From positions 124,001-188,000 of the forward strand of contig NZ_JAKLWS010000003.1 of assembly GCF_022012475.1 (NCBI RefSeq): a stretch of DNA of 64,000 nucleotides, written 5' to 3'. A model generated the notes under the pieces. The model ran no database searches. It was not told the DNA's origin and saw only the letters and a list, made by a program, of their open reading frames with translations. Of this stretch, positions 63,918-64,000 are shown piece by piece. Numbering within the stretch: the stretch's first letter is position 1; every line of letters starts with the position of its first letter. Both the position numbers and the translations under genes were made by a program. Origin of the DNA: Rhodohalobacter sulfatireducens. GTDB lineage: Bacteria; Bacteroidota; Rhodothermia; Balneolales; Balneolaceae.

Positions 63918-64000
63918 AAAACTTTTTTCGGAGTCGAACCTTTTGTGATTCACAACTGTTTTAACGTAAAATTTTAAACCAATAAACAAGTAATGGAACA

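Noticed and set aside
63993..64000. ATG at the right edge as the start of a new gene
   Set aside because: Only two codons are in view; nothing can be supported.

Overview
The window reads as a chromosomal segment of a Gram-negative, moderately AT-rich bacterium of the Bacteroidota/Rhodothermota/Balneolota neighbourhood; Balneolales is my best guess. Support: an LptD-type outer-membrane assembly protein, a CarboxypepD_reg/DUF5686 outer-membrane protein, an OmpA-like lipoprotein with thrombospondin type 3 repeats, Tat-exported Gfo/Idh/MocA oxidoreductases, a YpdA-type reductase and many starts without a clear Shine-Dalgarno. The placement is inference; no 16S gene is present.

Layout. 0.0-7.4 kb: a sugar-oxidation pair (Tat Gfo/Idh/MocA enzyme plus a DUF1080 lipoprotein cut by the left edge), a beta-barrel protein, an orphan ABC ATPase, a DUF5686 outer-membrane protein and an OmpA/TSP3 lipoprotein, ending at a bidirectional terminator. 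7.5-7.7 kb: tRNA-Ala(GGC) and the 4.5S SRP RNA. 7.8-17.6 kb: a rightward cluster opening with a PqqD-like protein, an NTP_transf_5 nucleotidyltransferase and an HprK-like kinase fused to a GT2 glycosyltransferase, then five more small GT2 genes in two alternating paralogue types, a DUF1647-like protein and a fucosyltransferase-like protein. 17.6-36.7 kb: mostly housekeeping genes (YpdA-like reductase, YheT-like hydrolase, Ppx/GppA-HD, LptD, ROK kinase, FtsB/DivIC-like protein, a secreted PLD-nuclease-HhH fusion, tRNA-Lys, HIT protein, AroQ, flippase, RecN, exported flavodoxin-like protein, cytidylate-kinase-like protein, second Gfo/Idh/MocA enzyme), interrupted at 31-32 kb by a REP palindrome field around a broken REP-associated (Y1/RAYT) transposase.

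36.8-58.0 kb is a large surface-glycan island: a double methyltransferase fusion, a second methyltransferase, an RgpF-like protein, GT2 and GT4 glycosyltransferases, two FkbM methyltransferases, a nucleotide-sugar SDR, six sulfotransferase domains (one fused to a glycosyltransferase), an SGNH-like protein and a CitE/HpcH-like lyase. Strand changes repeatedly and gene fragments lie in the gaps, so the island looks like accumulated cassettes. The likely output is a sulfated, methylated surface polysaccharide. 58.4-64.0 kb returns to metabolism: a FAD/Fe-S D-2-hydroxyacid dehydrogenase, a Phd antitoxin beside a frameshifted PIN toxin, LhgO and a TlpA-like thioredoxin lipoprotein.

Best candidates for something under-described are the PqqD/nucleotidyltransferase/HprK-GT2 system at 7.8-11.2 kb with its duplicated GT2 array, and the sulfotransferase-rich island with the sulfotransferase-glycosyltransferase fusion at 49.2-51.3 kb.
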